Assembly: GCF_949628265.1 (NCBI RefSeq)
Contig: NC_088787.1
Coordinates: 23,736,501-23,800,500, forward strand
From: Cloeon dipterum
Taxonomy: Eukaryota > Arthropoda > Insecta > Ephemeroptera > Baetidae
DNA length: 64,000 bases
Direction of reading: 5' to 3'
Shown here: in pieces, positions 61,801-64,000 of the stretch
Numbering within the stretch: the first letter of the stretch is position 1
How the letters are laid out: each line of letters starts with the position of its first letter
Made by a program: the position numbers and the translations under genes
The notes under the pieces: generated by a model
Database searches by the model: none
Told to the model about the DNA's origin: nothing
What the model saw: only the letters and a program-made list of their open reading frames with translations

Positions 61801-64000
61801 AAACGCGATCTCGCGAAATGGGCTGGTGCCTTGTTTAGCGTGTCCAGAGGGCTACACGCAGATGCTGCGTGGCCAGCGGATCTGCGAGCATTCATCGTGC
61901 CTGGAAAGCAGGTGCCTCCTCGGACCGATTTTCGCGACGCACCCTTGCGTCAGGCAGCGACCCTGTGGCGGCCTGGCAACCTGCGTGCCCGTTCCGCTGA
62001 CGGCCCACTCTTACGAATGCAGATGCCCTGCTGGCTGGAAGGGTAATTTCTGCGACCAGCTCGATGAGAACCCTTGTGCCAGCGACCCTTGCACAAACGG
62101 GGCCACCTGCGTCAGAAATGGCGCTAACTTCACTTGCATCTGTCCAGCAGGCTTTGCTGGCGATTACTGCGAGGTATGGATAATATTCATGTGTGGATTA
62201 AAAGAATTTGTGGCGAACATTATTCACTTTCAGTTTACGTGCCCACAAATTGCAATAGAATTTCTTATTAGAAAAGTTTAAATTTAAAATTTCTAAGCGG
62301 ACTCTATTTTTTGGATTTAATAAAAAATATAGAAATATTTCTGGTATTCTTGACATCTACTACAATGACACATCTCCCTAACTTTAAAAGGGGTTTGAGA
62401 GATAAAAATGAGTTCAAACCAACTGCGCTTTTAAAAATAATTAAAATCAACTGTTTTAAGTTGCTATATAAAGTAAGGATTTAATAAAAAAATAAATATA
62501 TTTATTTTTTGCCCAGGAGGACCTGAACGAGTGTGAATTCTTACCTTGCGAGAACATGGCCGTTTGCCTCGATTTACCGGGCACCTTTTCCTGCGTCTGT
62601 GTGCCAGGGTACTCTGGCAAAAGGTGCGAGCAACTGGAATCCGCTTGCCAGGCGTTCCAGCCGTGCTTAGCGGAGGGAGTTTGCACGGACGATGTGAAGA
62701 AGGGTGGGTTTATGTGCAAATGCCCTGAGGGTAGGAAGGGAACACGTTGTGAAGAAGTCACCGACCCTTGCTCGCAAATTAAGTGCCATAATGGAGGCAC
62801 TTGCCTACCTGAGCCGAACAGTGAAGTTGGAGTTTCTCTGAATGCAAGGTGATTTGTGCTCTTATATTCAACTGCTTTGCTATTTCTTATCTAAAACTGA
62901 GCATTTTTTTTAGTTGAGGTATGTAAAATCATTCAAGTACTTAAAATAACTCATGAAAACACATTTCACACGATTTTCTATCTATTTTTACTCTTTACAA
63001 TTTCCGTGTGTTTCCTCTAGTAATTCTTTACAAAAATTATTTTAAACTTTCAAGTTGTGCATGTTTGGACCCGTATTTTGGCGAATTTTGCGAAGAGAGT
63101 TATGGCGCGTGCAAATCCTTTCCCTGCGTGAACGGCGGGATATGTAGACTGGTGCAGGCAGCACCTGGCTATAAGTGCGAGTGCCCTGAAAATTTCGCTG
63201 GTGACAATTGTTCAGTGGGTAAGCGTCAGTTTCCCTTTCACTAACAGAAATATAGTCCTCATTTTGCGCAGCTCTTCTTGAGGATGGTGTTCTTCAGTTC
63301 CGCGACTCTGGCAACCTTCGTGATTATGTGCTCAAGGAAAATGCAATCAACGTCTCGCTGACAGAGGTTTGTTCACGACTGCGAACATAACTTTTGTGTT
63401 CAGGCCAGACGTACGTTTTTCAGTTCACATTGTGCTCTTGGCTGAGAACCAGGGACACTATCAACTATGGCACACCACTTTCCTATGCAACGCAGGTGCA
63501 GGACAACACTCTAGCCCTCACAGATTACTCTGGGTCAGATTTTCACGGTGTGTTGTTAGACTTCAATTTAAAATACTCTCCACAGATTTGTTGTTTACAT
63601 CAACGGCGAGCGTGTGGTAACTGATGTTTCGGCTAATGACGGTTTGTGGCATCTTGTGTGCCTGCTTTGGAGCTCTCAGGAAGGCTCCTGGCTGCTCTAC
63701 AAGGACGGAGTCAGGGCAGAGGGTGGACGAGGATTGGCCACTAAAACGTCTATACCCGGTACAAGACGTTATAAATGCCCGTTAATAAATATTTACAACG
63801 AAAAAGATAAAATATTTTTTGATCCAAAATAAAATATTCTCCGTGTTAGATTTTTCAATGCCCAATAATTTATTAACTTAATACTAATGGGGAATCTGAT
63901 GCAACTTTTAGGTGGAGGCACGCTGGTTTTGGGCCAGGAGCAGGATTCTCCAGGCGGAAGTTTTAACGCCGAACAGAGCTTTCTTGGGCGGTTGGGCCCC
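55869..64000 (+). CDS. SVEP1-like secreted VWA-Sushi-HYR-EGF-pentraxin protein, 3' end beyond the window
   Basis: Exons: 55869-55945, 56232-56619, 56779-57031, 57458-57634, 57688-57867, 57945-58298, 58791-58982, 59035-59139, 59247-59396, 59526-59653, 59743-59860, 60051-60197, 60253-60341, 60396-60551, 60601-60673, 60729-60908, 60978-61142, 61322-61483, 61788-62173, 62517-62848, 63055-63218, 63272-63366, 63424-63551, 63586-63758, 63912-64000+. Together they make 1487 open residues. Order: signal peptide (1-19); VWA (about 57-235) with MIDAS DASSS and TDG; Cys-rich CCDPSA module (258-298); TNFR/ephrin-receptor-like (299-358); three Sushi (361-540); two HYR (541-707); short Sushi-like (708-756); linker with RVRR (829-832); three ephrin-receptor-like (923-1060); six EGF (1070-1325); and pentraxin from 1326, with LGQEQDS reached at the edge. 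SVEP1 is an extracellular adhesion and signalling protein; insect relatives include uninflatable. The pentraxin exons need a 34-base intron at 63552-63585 to stay in frame. Confidence 0.93.

Overview
This is a stretch of an AT-rich animal nuclear genome. Genes are split by GT-AG introns, most of them short, one only 52 bp. The gene content points to an insect: an odorant receptor of the insect 7tm_6 type, two Star-like FkbM-fold genes in tandem, an alpha-1,4-glycosyltransferase of the arthropod kind, and a SVEP1/uninflatable-like giant matrix protein. I cannot assign an order. There is no prokaryotic material, no CRISPR array and no obvious intact transposon.

Layout. (1) 1-159: first visible exon of a minus-strand gene running off the left edge. 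Then about 14 kb follows with no gene I can support: AT-rich sequence, a GA microsatellite and several GC-rich islets. (2) 14.4-18.0 kb: a head-to-head pair. On the minus strand is a TPR protein with a complete Hsp70/Hsp90 EEVD clamp and, in the model preferred here, two C-terminal membrane segments. On the plus strand is RNA polymerase II subunit RPB9. (3) 19.1-23.4 kb, minus: a type II Golgi alpha-1,4-galactosyl/GalNAc-transferase with a possible frame-preserving alternative exon. (4) 23.4-30.2 kb: intergenic, with a perfect palindrome, a roughly 117-bp imperfect hairpin and a GC-rich structured islet. (5) 30.3-34.6 kb, plus: a nine-exon WS/DGAT-family acyltransferase whose HHxxxDG motif is degenerate. 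(6) 34.6-41.0 kb: intergenic, with one GC-rich islet. (7) 41.0-45.7 kb, plus: an SLC16 monocarboxylate-type transporter. (8) 46.7-48.3 kb, plus: an eight-exon odorant receptor. (9) 48.4-52.1 kb, minus: two tandem Star-like genes with the same exon plan, one of them altered in its SAM-site motifs. (10) 53.9-55.2 kb, plus: a TMBIM/Lifeguard-like channel-type protein. (11) 55.9 kb to the right edge, plus: 25 exons (1487 residues) of a secreted VWA-Sushi-HYR-EGF-pentraxin protein, cut by the window end.

Every multi-exon model was built by hand from splice sites. Each was accepted only where all exon phases added up to one uninterrupted reading frame. The neighbours do not look like a functional cluster. 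This is an ordinary mixed gene neighbourhood in which the unusual points are inside individual genes.
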